Below are positions 54,454 to 61,553 of a stretch of DNA of 63,713 nucleotides, piece after piece (position 1 is the first letter of the stretch; each line of letters opens with the position of its first letter). The DNA is from Clostridia bacterium (GTDB lineage Bacteria > Bacillota > Clostridia > UBA1381). The stretch lies in the NCBI GenBank assembly GCA_017415105.1, contig JAFQJD010000027.1:1-63713 (forward strand), in the 5' to 3' direction. The notes under the pieces are model-generated. The model made no database searches and was not told the DNA's origin. It saw only the letters and a list, made by a program, of their open reading frames with translations. Position numbers and translations under genes: made by a program.

Positions 54454-56146
54454 TCTTCTTTTTCTCCTTCATATTTATTTCTTTGATATGTGCAAGCCAT
54501 TTCTCCACAAATGCCTTTTCTTCTTCCGGCGGATCATAGTTTTTATACCGCCTGTTCTGACGTACACGCATATTCTTTTCATCAAACTCAAGCGTACAAT
54601 ACGAACACTCCGGACTTTCACTGTATCTTACAAAGAATATAGCGGTCTCTCCTCTGGCGTGAGCTCCTGCATATCTTGCAACACAATGATTAAGATTTTT
54701 GCCCTCTGCCACCAATTCACTTTGACATCTCGCCGGCCGGATAATATATCCGTCAGCTTCAAATATATACTTCGATAATGTTTTCATTCGCTTTTCAAAC
54801 TGTTTTAACATTTCCGGAGAATTCTTATATTCCATTCGCTCATTGGATACATCATGTGCACATATAAGGTTCTGCGGGTATCTGATACGCTCATCAGATA
54901 AATTCTCACCGAGCTTTTTCATCATATCCCAATAATCCGTTATATCACTGATATACGGTTGTCGTTGCTGTGGATACTTCTTTAACTGCTTGTTTATGTA
55001 GCGGAGTGTACGCATTACATTCACGTTCTTAAACTTAAACAACCTACTAACGTCATAATATCCGCACAGATTACACAAGTCCACATCTTCAGGCTTGATG
55101 CCGTATTCCTTTGCCTTTTTATAAAATTCAAGGTCGTCAGGCTTCCACCTAAACTTACGTGCAAGTCTGTATTCTTCTTTTGTAAGTCCTAACATTTCAT
55201 TAGGACGCTTTGCTTTCCAGTTAATGCCTTTAATATCATTTACAGATTTCATATTTGAATAGTACGGACTGTCCAGCTTGTCAAGCTTTGCATTTACAAA
55301 GTGTGACATTCCCTGCATCACAAGGTTTTCTACGTTCTTATGCTTGACCCACAGGTTCATATATGACACAGGATATACAATATCCTTGCAATCGTTTATG
55401 TACTTATCAAGCTTGCAGTTCTCGGCAGACGTTCCGATAAGAACATCTTCATCAAACGGATATATATCCGACTTTCCGATTTTACCGAACGAGTCATTAA
55501 ACCGTTCACGCTGATGCCAGTCACTAAACCAGGATATACTGCTCATAAACCTCTGATACCCTGCAAGCTTAACAACCTTTCTGTCCTCTGCCACATACGC
55601 CTCCCACGGGTTACAAAAGACACGTGTCGTACCGTCAGAGTTCAGATGCCGGCATACATACCACGTAACTATTGCAAGCCTGTCACCGACTTCAAGGCTC
55701 CCTTGTGTAAAGGGAGCTGTCAGCGTAGCTGACTGAGGGATTGAATTCCCCACACGGCAAACTGTCATCGGCCAGTGCTCACTCACAGTTTTTGAATATC
55801 GCATTTGCCCGCAATGTATCGCCTCTGCCGATGCTCCGCAATGCGGGCATATGGTAGTCGTGCCGGATATAACATTCTCAACATAGTCACCGACTATATT
55901 TTCAAACCCGAACGGTGCAGGTGCATACACATTCGAACACCCGTCATACTCCGCACGTGGTAGATAATACACTTCTCCGCACGCACTGCATCTGCACTCA
56001 ACCATTTTCTCTTTTCTTTCGGTAAGCGGATCATATACCCATGCGTGCTTATATACTATGTACTCTTTATCAAAGCACCCACGCTCACGCATCCAGGGTA
56101 TAAGCCCCTCTGGCGGTTCCGTTGGAATTAAACTCTCGTAATTCAA
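54422..56146 (-). CDS. PcfJ-like protein, with in-frame palindromic insert
   Basis: 574 residues. N-terminal cysteine pairs (ECRCSACGEVYYLPR, TICPHCGASAEAIHCGQM) look like zinc fingers. The C-terminal domain (LVAEGKNLNHCVARYAGAHA then CSYCTLEFD) is the PcfJ-like signature found on conjugative plasmids and phages; function unproven. Start is TTG (56146) with GGTGG upstream. Residues about 135-152 (SIPQSATLTAPFTQGSLE) are encoded by a mobile palindromic repeat, with the frame intact. Confidence 0.83.
   Translation of the reverse strand: MNYESLIPTEPPEGLIPWMRERGCFDKEYIVYKHAWVYDPLTERKEKMVECRCSACGEVYYLPRAEYDGCSNVYAPAPFGFENIVGDYVENVISGTTTICPHCGASAEAIHCGQMRYSKTVSEHWPMTVCRVGNSIPQSATLTAPFTQGSLEVGDRLAIVTWYVCRHLNSDGTTRVFCNPWEAYVAEDRKVVKLAGYQRFMSSISWFSDWHQRERFNDSFGKIGKSDIYPFDEDVLIGTSAENCKLDKYINDCKDIVYPVSYMNLWVKHKNVENLVMQGMSHFVNAKLDKLDSPYYSNMKSVNDIKGINWKAKRPNEMLGLTKEEYRLARKFRWKPDDLEFYKKAKEYGIKPEDVDLCNLCGYYDVSRLFKFKNVNVMRTLRYINKQLKKYPQQRQPYISDITDYWDMMKKLGENLSDERIRYPQNLICAHDVSNERMEYKNSPEMLKQFEKRMKTLSKYIFEADGYIIRPARCQSELVAEGKNLNHCVARYAGAHARGETAIFFVRYSESPECSYCTLEFDEKNMRVRQNRRYKNYDPPEEEKAFVEKWLAHIKEINMKEKKKNGKRSSKTAA
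55694..55744. repeat. Gut-clostridial palindromic repeat inserted in frame in the PcfJ-like gene
   Basis: Two adjacent hairpins: GCTCCCTT-GTGTA-AAGGGAGC (55697-55717) and GTCAGC-GTA-GCTGAC (55719-55733), followed by TGAGGGATTG. I know near-identical repeats from intergenic DNA of many gut Clostridia. Here the length keeps the reading frame and adds about 17 residues. Confidence 0.75.
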
Positions 56147-56161
56147 CTACACCACCGCCTA

Positions 56162-56497
56162 TCAAAGAAAGTCTGACAAGTCAATGTTCTGTGATGCAGG
56201 GCTTGTCTCCTTGTCGGGTATGCCGTAGAACTCACGGATTATTCCTTCAGCTTCTGCCGGCGATACAAAAGCACTGTTCCCTTTCTGCTCCTTGTGTCGC
56301 TTGTCTGCCAGTGCTTTAATCTTCTTCTCGCATTCTGTAATACTCATTTCCTTTTTCTCAAGGTCCTGCGATACTATTTCCGCCGCCTCGGGCTGTGCTT
56401 TTATAATGTCCTTTAACTGCTCACCGCAGAAGAACACAGCCGTATTCTCCTTGCCCTTCTGCTGCTCTGTGATTTTCTCTATTACTTTATCTAACAT
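56162..56497 (-). CDS. Early phage protein upstream of the PcfJ-like gene
   Basis: About 111 residues, MLDKVIEKITEQQKGKENTA, helical and charged, with CGEQLKDIIKAQPEAAEIVS. ATG 56497 has GGAGGT upstream. This type of protein often travels with PcfJ-like genes; a nuclease-inhibitor, helper or adaptor role cannot be decided from sequence. Confidence 0.7.
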   Translation of the reverse strand: MLDKVIEKITEQQKGKENTAVFFCGEQLKDIIKAQPEAAEIVSQDLEKKEMSITECEKKIKALADKRHKEQKGNSAFVSPAEAEGIIREFYGIPDKETSPASQNIDLSDFL

Positions 56498-56513
56498 TTT
56501 TATACCTCCATGT

Positions 56514-56543
56514 CTTGACAAACGAGGTACACTGTGATATACT
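56514..56543 (+). promoter_or_regulatory. Strong plus-strand promoter of a predicted small RNA
   Basis: TTGACA (56514-56519), 18-base spacer, TATACT (56538-56543), facing opposite to all neighbouring genes. Confidence 0.75.
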
Positions 56544-56549
56544 TTAATT

Positions 56550-56607
56550 GCTTGATTTGGTATGCCACAGCGTACCTTGCGCCCTTCCCAAAGGGTGCTT
56601 TTTTTAT
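56550..56607 (+). ncRNA. Predicted phage small RNA of about 55-60 nt
   Basis: Starts after the promoter at 56514-56543 and ends at a GC-rich hairpin (GCGCCCTT / AAGGGTGC, 56579-56598) followed by T7. It has no plausible reading frame. It is antisense in direction to the early operon, lying between two minus-strand genes. A cis-antisense or trans-acting regulator is possible. Confidence 0.6.
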
Positions 56608-56831
56608 TCCTCGTTTTCTATCCCAAAATCAAAAGCTTTTCCGTCCTCGGTAAGAGTAATCTTTGTAAGCTCACGTATTACATCTGCCTTAATGCGTTCA
56701 AAATCTGCTTTTCCGTATGACATTTCATTTATGCAACACGCCATTCCGAAAGCAATCTCACGGACTGTCATAAACTCCTCACCCGACGCCTTAGTTTTCG
56801 CTTTCTTTCCTTTGATTATTACCTTAATCAT
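56604..56831 (-). CDS. Small phage protein, unknown
   Basis: About 75 residues, MIKVIIKGKKAKTKASGEEF, with a helical middle (MTVREIAFGMACCINEMSYG). ATG 56831 has AAGGTG upstream; a longer frame has no site. No family recognised. Its stop codon lies within the terminator of the opposite-strand small RNA. Confidence 0.65.
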   Translation of the reverse strand: MIKVIIKGKKAKTKASGEEFMTVREIAFGMACCINEMSYGKADFERIKADVIRELTKITLTEDGKAFDFGIENEE

Positions 56832-56842
56832 TTCATTCACCT

Positions 56843-57127
56843 TTACCCTTCTAAAATTCTCTGTGCTTCCTCTGATGCCAACACACCGCACACCTTGCGT
56901 ATCGGCTTTACTGCTTCAACCTTAACCGGCTCTTTGAGAACACTTTTAATTCTATCCTCTTGCATCAGCCTTTGCCCGGCATATTTAACCGAACGCATAA
57001 ATCTTTGCTTGCTTTTTTTCTGCTTCAGATGTTTCCGCCGCACTCGGCGTTCTTCCCACCATAACCCGAACGCAAACCCCGGTATCCATCCAACGCTACA
57101 TATCAATATCCATAACACTTCTTTCAT
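56843..57127 (-). CDS. Small membrane phage protein
   Basis: 94 residues with an N-terminal transmembrane segment (VLWILICSVGWIPGFAFGLW) and a very basic cytoplasmic tail (RRVRRKHLKQKKSKQRFMRS). The start overlaps the upstream stop (ATGA). A membrane-bound effector, for example superinfection exclusion, is possible but unproven. Confidence 0.65.
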   Translation of the reverse strand: MKEVLWILICSVGWIPGFAFGLWWEERRVRRKHLKQKKSKQRFMRSVKYAGQRLMQEDRIKSVLKEPVKVEAVKPIRKVCGVLASEEAQRILEG

Positions 57128-57465
57128 TCTTCCTCACCTCCGTCCATTTTTGCACCGCAGCGAGGGCAGTAGCTTGCCGGCCCTCTTCCTGTGTGTTGCC
57201 ACGGGTCTGACTCTCCGCACACGGAACAATGGAAATATAGAGCATTGCCTATTATTGACCATTCACTTTCCCACTTACCGTGCTTCACTTCCGCAACATC
57301 TGCGGTGGGTATTTGTTCTATAATCTGTTCATATTCGTTATAGCCCTTAAGAATAAGCTTTTTTCTTAACTTGCTGTTTTTGTTCTCACCCTCAAAATCC
57401 GCATATTGACTTTTGTGTTTGTCAATCATAAATTTCAAGAGTGCCTTACTTAAATAGTCAGACAT
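57124..57465 (-). CDS. Phage protein with C-terminal zinc ribbon
   Basis: About 113 residues, MSDYLSKALLKFMIDKHKSQ. The C-terminal CSVCGES and YCPRCGAKMDGG pairs form a zinc ribbon of the kind seen in many small clostridial phage proteins. ATG 57465 overlaps the previous stop as TAATG. Confidence 0.72.
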   Translation of the reverse strand: MSDYLSKALLKFMIDKHKSQYADFEGENKNSKLRKKLILKGYNEYEQIIEQIPTADVAEVKHGKWESEWSIIGNALYFHCSVCGESDPWQHTGRGPASYCPRCGAKMDGGEEE

Positions 57466-57680
57466 TACTCCGCACCGCCTTCCATAAAGTTTACAAACTT
57501 TTCGTAACAATCAGGGCATAAATCAATTCTTTGTCCAAAACTGCTTCTTGACTCTCCAACCGGCCATAGTGTGATTTTTGCTGAATAATTCTTTAAGGCA
57601 TATGTAGGATGATAGCACCCCATAGGATTGACTATATCTTTACTGCACTTATCACAAACAATCTGTGTTTTCTGTGCCAT
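57465..57680 (-). CDS. Small zinc-binding phage protein
   Basis: 71 residues with CDKCSKD near the start and CPDCYEK near the end, probably one zinc site. GAGGTG precedes the ATG. Coupled to the following zinc-ribbon gene. Confidence 0.7.
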   Translation of the reverse strand: MAQKTQIVCDKCSKDIVNPMGCYHPTYALKNYSAKITLWPVGESRSSFGQRIDLCPDCYEKFVNFMEGGAE

Positions 57681-57686
57681 TACACC

Positions 57687-57968
57687 TCACCCTGCAAGAC
57701 CTAACCGCTTCAGATGTTTCCGCCGCTTCTCAAGGTCATCCACATCAATACCCCACACTTGATACGCCACACGAGTGTTCACGGTATGATATTGCATCGT
57801 CTTGACATTCTGATTCACCTGCTCCTGCTTCACAGCTTCCTTATACTTCGCAGCAGTAGAGTTACCTATACTACCAAACAGCTCTCTCATTTCACTGTTC
57901 CCTATTTCCGGATAGCTGTAATAGATACGTAACGCCGTATCAATACTTGTAATCGGTTTTACTTTCAT
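57687..57968 (-). CDS. Small helical phage protein, possibly DNA-binding
   Basis: 93 residues, MKVKPITSIDTALRIYYSYP. NSEMRELFGSIGNSTAAKYK resembles an HTH. AAAGGAG lies before the ATG. Seen in similar early operons; function unknown. Confidence 0.68.
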   Translation of the reverse strand: MKVKPITSIDTALRIYYSYPEIGNSEMRELFGSIGNSTAAKYKEAVKQEQVNQNVKTMQYHTVNTRVAYQVWGIDVDDLEKRRKHLKRLGLAG

Positions 57969-57979
57969 AGCTTACTCCT

Positions 57980-58249
57980 TTACTCTGCTTCAACATCAGC
58001 TAGCATTATCCCTTCCATATGACTTCTCGTTTCAAGTATAGCAATATAGTCAGCCATTGCCTTAAGCTGAATAGTATAAAGCACCCTCGGACACGTAGGT
58101 TTGAAATCAAGTTTGTCATCATCCCAATCTCTTAAAAGCTTTTTAAGCTTCTTATACCTTATAACAGTCTGGTAATACTCCGCACGGAATCTGTCATTGT
58201 ATTCCGCACTCTCCATTAAATCAGTTGTTTCAATCAGTTTCATTTTCAT
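57980..58249 (-). CDS. Small helical phage protein (crAss001_48-like pattern)
   Basis: 89 residues, ending with a helix pair KPTCPRVLYTIQLKAMADYI and AILETRSHMEGIMLADVE. The CP..LL..QL..M..Y..IL..R...E pattern is shared by small phage proteins annotated after crAss001_48; the role is unknown. Start overlaps the upstream gene by 20 bases. Confidence 0.65.
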   Translation of the reverse strand: MKMKLIETTDLMESAEYNDRFRAEYYQTVIRYKKLKKLLRDWDDDKLDFKPTCPRVLYTIQLKAMADYIAILETRSHMEGIMLADVEAE

Positions 58250-58658
58250 TCTCCTTTATCTCTTTCATTTTCTGTTTTGCCTCTTCTTTGGTGAGGAATG
58301 CAATTTTTCCTACATCGTCAAAATCAACTGCATACATCTCATTTTCATCTTTCTTTATTGGTTTGAGCTTAAGTTGACAGAATAGCTCGCCTGCAAAAAA
58401 TCCTATGCACCGAGTTTCCAACGGCTCCTCAATCGGTCCATTGGCAGAGTAAATAATATACACCGTATCCCCCACCTTACAGGGCGGTGCAATTACGCCA
58501 TGCTTTAGTAGGTAGTCTGCTCTGCGTGCATCATAGCAGCTTGCACCCTCCATGTTATATTTGCAGGTGTCGCAGTTTCCGTTACCCGATATTATCGGGC
58601 AGAGCTTTTCGGGGCTTTGTTCAATCTCCTTAAGTAATTTAATCAATCTGTTTAGCAT
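58230..58658 (-). CDS. Cysteine-containing early phage protein
   Basis: 142 residues. N-terminal CDTCKYNMEGASCYDARRAD (CxxC), then a beta-rich SH3-like segment (CKVGDTVYIIYSANGPIEEP) and a lysine-rich C-terminal helix. AAAGGA precedes the ATG. Such proteins occur in many clostridial prophages without known role. Confidence 0.7.
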   Translation of the reverse strand: MLNRLIKLLKEIEQSPEKLCPIISGNGNCDTCKYNMEGASCYDARRADYLLKHGVIAPPCKVGDTVYIIYSANGPIEEPLETRCIGFFAGELFCQLKLKPIKKDENEMYAVDFDDVGKIAFLTKEEAKQKMKEIKENENETD

Positions 58659-58669
58659 AGTTTCTTCCT

Positions 58670-59062
58670 TTAATCAATCATATCCACATTTACAGGTACC
58701 CACATATTAGGATTGAAGTTCAGAGTGTATCTATATTTAGACACTTCATTATTACCGAGGTTTAAATCTTCGATTACATAGGTTACATTATCGCTCAAAC
58801 CGATAAAATGTTTTACATATGTATCGCCATCCTCAACAATTATTTCTAACTGATTATCCATCGTATCAGCTGTTATTGACATCCTGCCGGACATCTGAAA
58901 AAGAACATCACCCTCAATACAATTTATAACCGTAAGCTCTCTTACAACATTAAAGTTATCAGCCTGCTTTGTAAGATTGTGCTCCACTCTATCTGCCTGA
59001 CTGCTGCAACCCGTAAAGGTTACTGTCATAACCATTAACATAATAAATAAAATTTTCTTCAT
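58670..59062 (-). CDS. Beta-sandwich lipoprotein, candidate superinfection exclusion factor
   Basis: About 130 residues with a lipoprotein signal (MKKILFIMLMVMTVTFTGCS; lipobox FTGC). The mature part (ADNFNVVRELTVINCIEGDV, YVIEDLNLGNNEVSKYRYTL) matches the phage beta-sandwich lipoprotein family. Surface lipoproteins near the repressor block DNA injection in some temperate phages. ATG 59062 has AAAGGA upstream. Confidence 0.8.
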   Translation of the reverse strand: MKKILFIMLMVMTVTFTGCSSQADRVEHNLTKQADNFNVVRELTVINCIEGDVLFQMSGRMSITADTMDNQLEIIVEDGDTYVKHFIGLSDNVTYVIEDLNLGNNEVSKYRYTLNFNPNMWVPVNVDMID

Positions 59063-59079
59063 AATAACTCTTCCTTTCC

Positions 59080-59280
59080 TCATGCACTCTTTTCTATAAA
59101 ATCATCAAGCGTACACTCCAACGCCAGTGCGATATTATACGCCAATATCAACGATGGTATTTTTGAACCACGTTCAATCTGAGTAATCATACTGTGCGTT
59201 ACTCCAACCTCATTACCAAGTTCAACTTGTGTTAAACCTTTTTTCTCTCTCATTCGTTTAATCTTATCGCCTACACTCAT
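59080..59280 (-). CDS. XRE-family regulator of the early operon
   Basis: 66 residues, MSVGDKIKRMREKKGLTQVE with a standard HTH (LGNEVGVTHSMITQIERGSK). It is the first gene of the leftward early operon, the Cro-like position, and faces a plus-strand gene across a symmetrical operator (59320-59350). AAGGTGAG precedes the ATG. Confidence 0.88.
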   Translation of the reverse strand: MSVGDKIKRMREKKGLTQVELGNEVGVTHSMITQIERGSKIPSLILAYNIALALECTLDDFIEKSA

Positions 59281-59296
59281 TCTCTCACCTTCTTTC

Positions 59297-59350
59297 TTGA
59301 CTTATTTTTCTTACTGTGATATAATCACCGCAGAAAGCGAGGTGATTATA
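59297..59350 (+). promoter_or_regulatory. Promoter-operator 1, palindrome over -10 and SD
   Basis: TTGACT (59297-59302), 17 bases, TATAAT (59320-59325). TATAATCACC (59320-59329) and GGTGATTATA (59341-59350) form a perfect 10-bp inverted repeat that contains both the -10 box and the ribosome binding site. An inner palindrome GTGAT-ATA-ATCAC (59316-59328) is also present. Confidence 0.8.
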
Positions 59351-59776
59351 TTGAACATGGAAATAACTTTTACAGAATACGAAATTAAAACTCTTTTAAC
59401 TGCTATAGATTACTTTGATATTCTTGATACCTATGAAGTTCCTTACGAGGAATCCGAATGGACAGAAGACCATAAGTATATTGATGAAATAAGTGGTAAG
59501 TTAGAAGATATATCTTACAGTTTAGAAGACTCAGAAACAGTAGTTCTATCAGCAGAACAGATTTCATACTTACTGTCAGCTCTTTATGCTTATAAAAGCA
59601 TCGTTGTAAATAACGTAAAAACCAAGAAGAAATCTAAGTTTAATCAGGCCGAGCAGTTCACGATACAGTCTGATATAAATCAACTATATGATTCTCTTAA
59701 TGCTAATCTATCAGAACTCGACCCTGATTTCTCTGTTTTTCGGTACGACGTTCCGACTGACGCTTCATACGTCTAA
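59351..59776 (+). CDS. Acidic phage protein of the lysogeny region, unknown
   Basis: About 141 residues, very acidic and helical (SEWTEDHKYIDEISGKLEDI). TTG at 59351 lies seven bases after GAGGTG; ATG 59357 is the alternative. It has its own strong promoter and operator 1. The last 74 bases overlap a convergent minus-strand gene. No family recognised. Confidence 0.7.
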   Translation: MNMEITFTEYEIKTLLTAIDYFDILDTYEVPYEESEWTEDHKYIDEISGKLEDISYSLEDSETVVLSAEQISYLLSALYAYKSIVVNNVKTKKKSKFNQAEQFTIQSDINQLYDSLNANLSELDPDFSVFRYDVPTDASYV

Positions 59777-59990
59777 GTTCTTTCGCCCTGCGTCTAAGCT
59801 CCACTGCTTCAGGAGTATTATTCGCAGGGCCTTTAGGTATTTGTATATTTATTTCTCTCGCACCTCTATTGTTTCCTTGATGGTTTGTTTTCGAGGAATT
59901 GAACTCAGGATTATCCGAATCAAACATCAGTTCTTTTCTTTCGATAATTTCCCCATCTATCTCTTCACAAATTATTTTGTATGCTTTCAT
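59703..59990 (-). CDS. Small basic phage protein, tentative
   Basis: 95 residues, MKAYKIICEEIDGEIIERKE then a basic tail (RRRAKELRRMKRQSERRTEK). AAAGGGG lies ten bases before the ATG. It overlaps the end of the plus-strand gene by 74 bases, which lowers confidence in one of the two ends. Confidence 0.55.
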   Translation of the reverse strand: MKAYKIICEEIDGEIIERKELMFDSDNPEFNSSKTNHQGNNRGAREINIQIPKGPANNTPEAVELRRRAKELRRMKRQSERRTEKQRNQGRVLID

Positions 59991-60007
59991 ACATCATATC
60001 CCCTTTC

Positions 60008-60060
60008 TTGACTTGTTTTTCATGCCGTGCTATAATCACCGTAGAGAGGAGGTGATTATA
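60008..60060 (+). promoter_or_regulatory. Promoter-operator 2, same architecture as operator 1
   Basis: TTGACT (60008-60013), 17 bases, TATAAT (60031-60036); TATAATCACC (60031-60040) pairs perfectly with GGTGATTATA (60051-60060). The arms are identical to operator 1 and the spacer length almost so. The ATG begins inside the right arm. Confidence 0.8.
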
Positions 60061-60434
60061 TGCAACAACCAACATTAACAAAAAAACAGTGTGAACTACT
60101 AAAAGCATTTGATAAAAATGATACACTTTCCAAAGCTAAAGTTGATGATTTGATTTCGCAAAATGAATATCTTGAATTTTTATTTTACGAATTAGAAACT
60201 GCCGGCATGATTAAATGGTTTACACCAAAAGATATATCGCAAAAACGTGCCTATTATATAACAGCGTACGGTGCAAAATGTTTAGAGCTTCGTAAAGAAC
60301 ACCGCAATAACCGTATTTTTAATGTGGTTATTAATGCGCTAATATCGACTATAGTGGGAGTTTCAACCGCCCTTTTAGTATCATACCTAACCTTAAAATT
60401 CTTTCCTAATTCAACAGGATTGCCGTGCCTATAA
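60060..60434 (+). CDS. Winged-helix-like protein with C-terminal membrane anchor
   Basis: 124 residues. The N-terminal 80 have a winged-helix pattern (LTKKQCELLKAFDKNDTLSK, ETAGMIKWFTPKDISQKRAY); residues 90-115 form a transmembrane segment (VVINALISTIVGVSTALLVS). GGAGGTG is five bases before the ATG. Driven by operator 2. A membrane-tethered DNA-binding or sensing role is possible. Confidence 0.7.
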   Translation: MQQPTLTKKQCELLKAFDKNDTLSKAKVDDLISQNEYLEFLFYELETAGMIKWFTPKDISQKRAYYITAYGAKCLELRKEHRNNRIFNVVINALISTIVGVSTALLVSYLTLKFFPNSTGLPCL

Positions 60435-60723
60435 GGTACTCCAGAATTATCATTACAATAAATATCGCCAAGGCTACTCCGCAAGCTACAACTACTCGAA
60501 TGATTACGTTTACGACTTTTTCCCACGAGAACCGGAACAGCCTTGGTCTATTTACAATCTTATATGCAAGCAGTTCTGTTTGGTCTATAAGATAATTCAT
60601 ATATTTTTCACTGTTTAATTTCTTATCAATATTCCCTTGCAGATTGTTTTCCTGTACATATTTTAATATCGAAATGTTATCTTTTAATATCGAATAAAAC
60701 CAGTCTTGTTTATTCTTTGACAT
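60406..60723 (-). CDS. Membrane protein of the immunity region
   Basis: About 105 residues. MSKNKQDWFYSILKDNISIL, then a C-terminal transmembrane segment (IIRVVVACGVALAIFIVMII). ATG 60723 has GGAGG nine bases upstream. It is divergent from the repressor gene and has its own operator-bearing promoter, so it is under repressor control. Superinfection exclusion is a possible role. Confidence 0.68.
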   Translation of the reverse strand: MSKNKQDWFYSILKDNISILKYVQENNLQGNIDKKLNSEKYMNYLIDQTELLAYKIVNRPRLFRFSWEKVVNVIIRVVVACGVALAIFIVMIILEYLIGTAILLN

Positions 60724-60777
60724 TGACATTCTCCTCCTTTCGTGATATACTGTAGTTACATTGTTACTACGGTTAAT

Positions 60778-60806
60778 ATTATATCTCACTTCATCTCACT
60801 TGTCAA
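60778..60806 (-). promoter_or_regulatory. Leftward promoter with operators inside the spacer
   Basis: Minus-strand TTGACA (60801-60806) and TATAAT (60778-60783), 17 bases apart. The spacer and its edges hold two direct AAGTGAGAT copies (plus-strand 60783-60791 and 60793-60801), so repressor binding would block RNA polymerase. Confidence 0.8.
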
Positions 60807-60865
60807 TATTATTTCCTCACTTTTTCTCATTTCTTGCATTTTGTACAAATTATGAAATTGTTTTT

Positions 60866-60884
60866 AAGTGAGATTTTGTGAGAT
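60866..60884 (+). promoter_or_regulatory. Second operator pair before the repressor gene
   Basis: AAGTGAGAT (60866-60874) and TTGTGAGAT (60876-60884), same 10-base spacing as the leftward operators, just upstream of the repressor ribosome binding site. This suggests autorepression. Confidence 0.7.
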
Positions 60885-60903
60885 TTGCGAAAGGAGTTTT
60901 AAT

Positions 60904-61269
60904 ATGTTTTGGGAAAATTTTTTAGCCTTGTGTATGAAAGACGGCACATCGCCCAATGCTATTGCAAAAAAGCTTGGTATATCTTCCGGAGCTGTTACAA
61001 AATGGAAAAAAGAAAAATCCATCCCACATAACACTACATTAAAAAAAATAGCAGATTATTTCGGTGTTGCTCCCGAAACACTGCTTAATGACTCCACAAC
61101 AACGCCCACTGGCTCATCACTTGATATAGAACTCTCAACCTTAACAGCAAAGCTTATCAAATCAGATGATGAATGGACAAAACAATTTGTTGTTAAATTT
61201 CTGAAACTCTCACCCGCAAGCAAGGAAATGTTTAAGAGATTGCTTGCAGATATAAGCACTGACTCCTAA
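60904..61269 (+). CDS. Prophage repressor (XRE/CI-like)
   Basis: About 121 residues. HTH at residues 14-45 (GTSPNAIAKKLGISSGAVTK) followed by a helical C-terminal part with no peptidase motif, so it is not a LexA-like self-cleaving repressor. ATG 60904 has AAAGGAG upstream. Operators on both sides and its position next to the integrase module support a lysogeny-maintenance role. Confidence 0.85.
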   Translation: MFWENFLALCMKDGTSPNAIAKKLGISSGAVTKWKKEKSIPHNTTLKKIADYFGVAPETLLNDSTTTPTGSSLDIELSTLTAKLIKSDDEWTKQFVVKFLKLSPASKEMFKRLLADISTDS

Positions 61270-61293
61270 ACACTTCCGCCGCGAGCGTTGACC

Positions 61294-61395
61294 TTAATCA
61301 GTCAACAGGCTTTTTACAAAAGCATAAATCACAGACAGCATATGACTGTCACGGCAGAGCAATACTGCCTTTATAATTTGATACTTTTTCTTCAT
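61294..61395 (-). CDS. 33-residue small phage protein
   Basis: ATG at 61393-61395 preceded by GGAGGT eight bases upstream; MKKKYQIIKAVLLCRDSHML ends IYAFVKSLLTD. The xIYxFVKSL ending occurs in other tiny clostridial phage proteins. The rest of 61270-61544 shows no gene on either strand. Confidence 0.55.
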   Translation of the reverse strand: MKKKYQIIKAVLLCRDSHMLSVIYAFVKSLLTD

Positions 61396-61502
61396 CTTTT
61401 GTACCTCCATAAAACATAAACCAAACGTGAACAACGGTAGAGAAAGTGGTCTTTTCATTATATCACCACAATTTTCAACATAACAAGAAACGCATTTCCT
61501 AT

Positions 61503-61531
61503 TTGCAAATTTATTCCCGAGTGGTTATAAT
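61503..61531 (+). promoter_or_regulatory. Promoter of the RelE-type module
   Basis: TTGCAA (61503-61508), 17 bases, TATAAT (61526-61531), about 22 bases before the toxin start. Confidence 0.75.
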
Positions 61532-61553
61532 ATAAATAGAAAGGATGATACAT

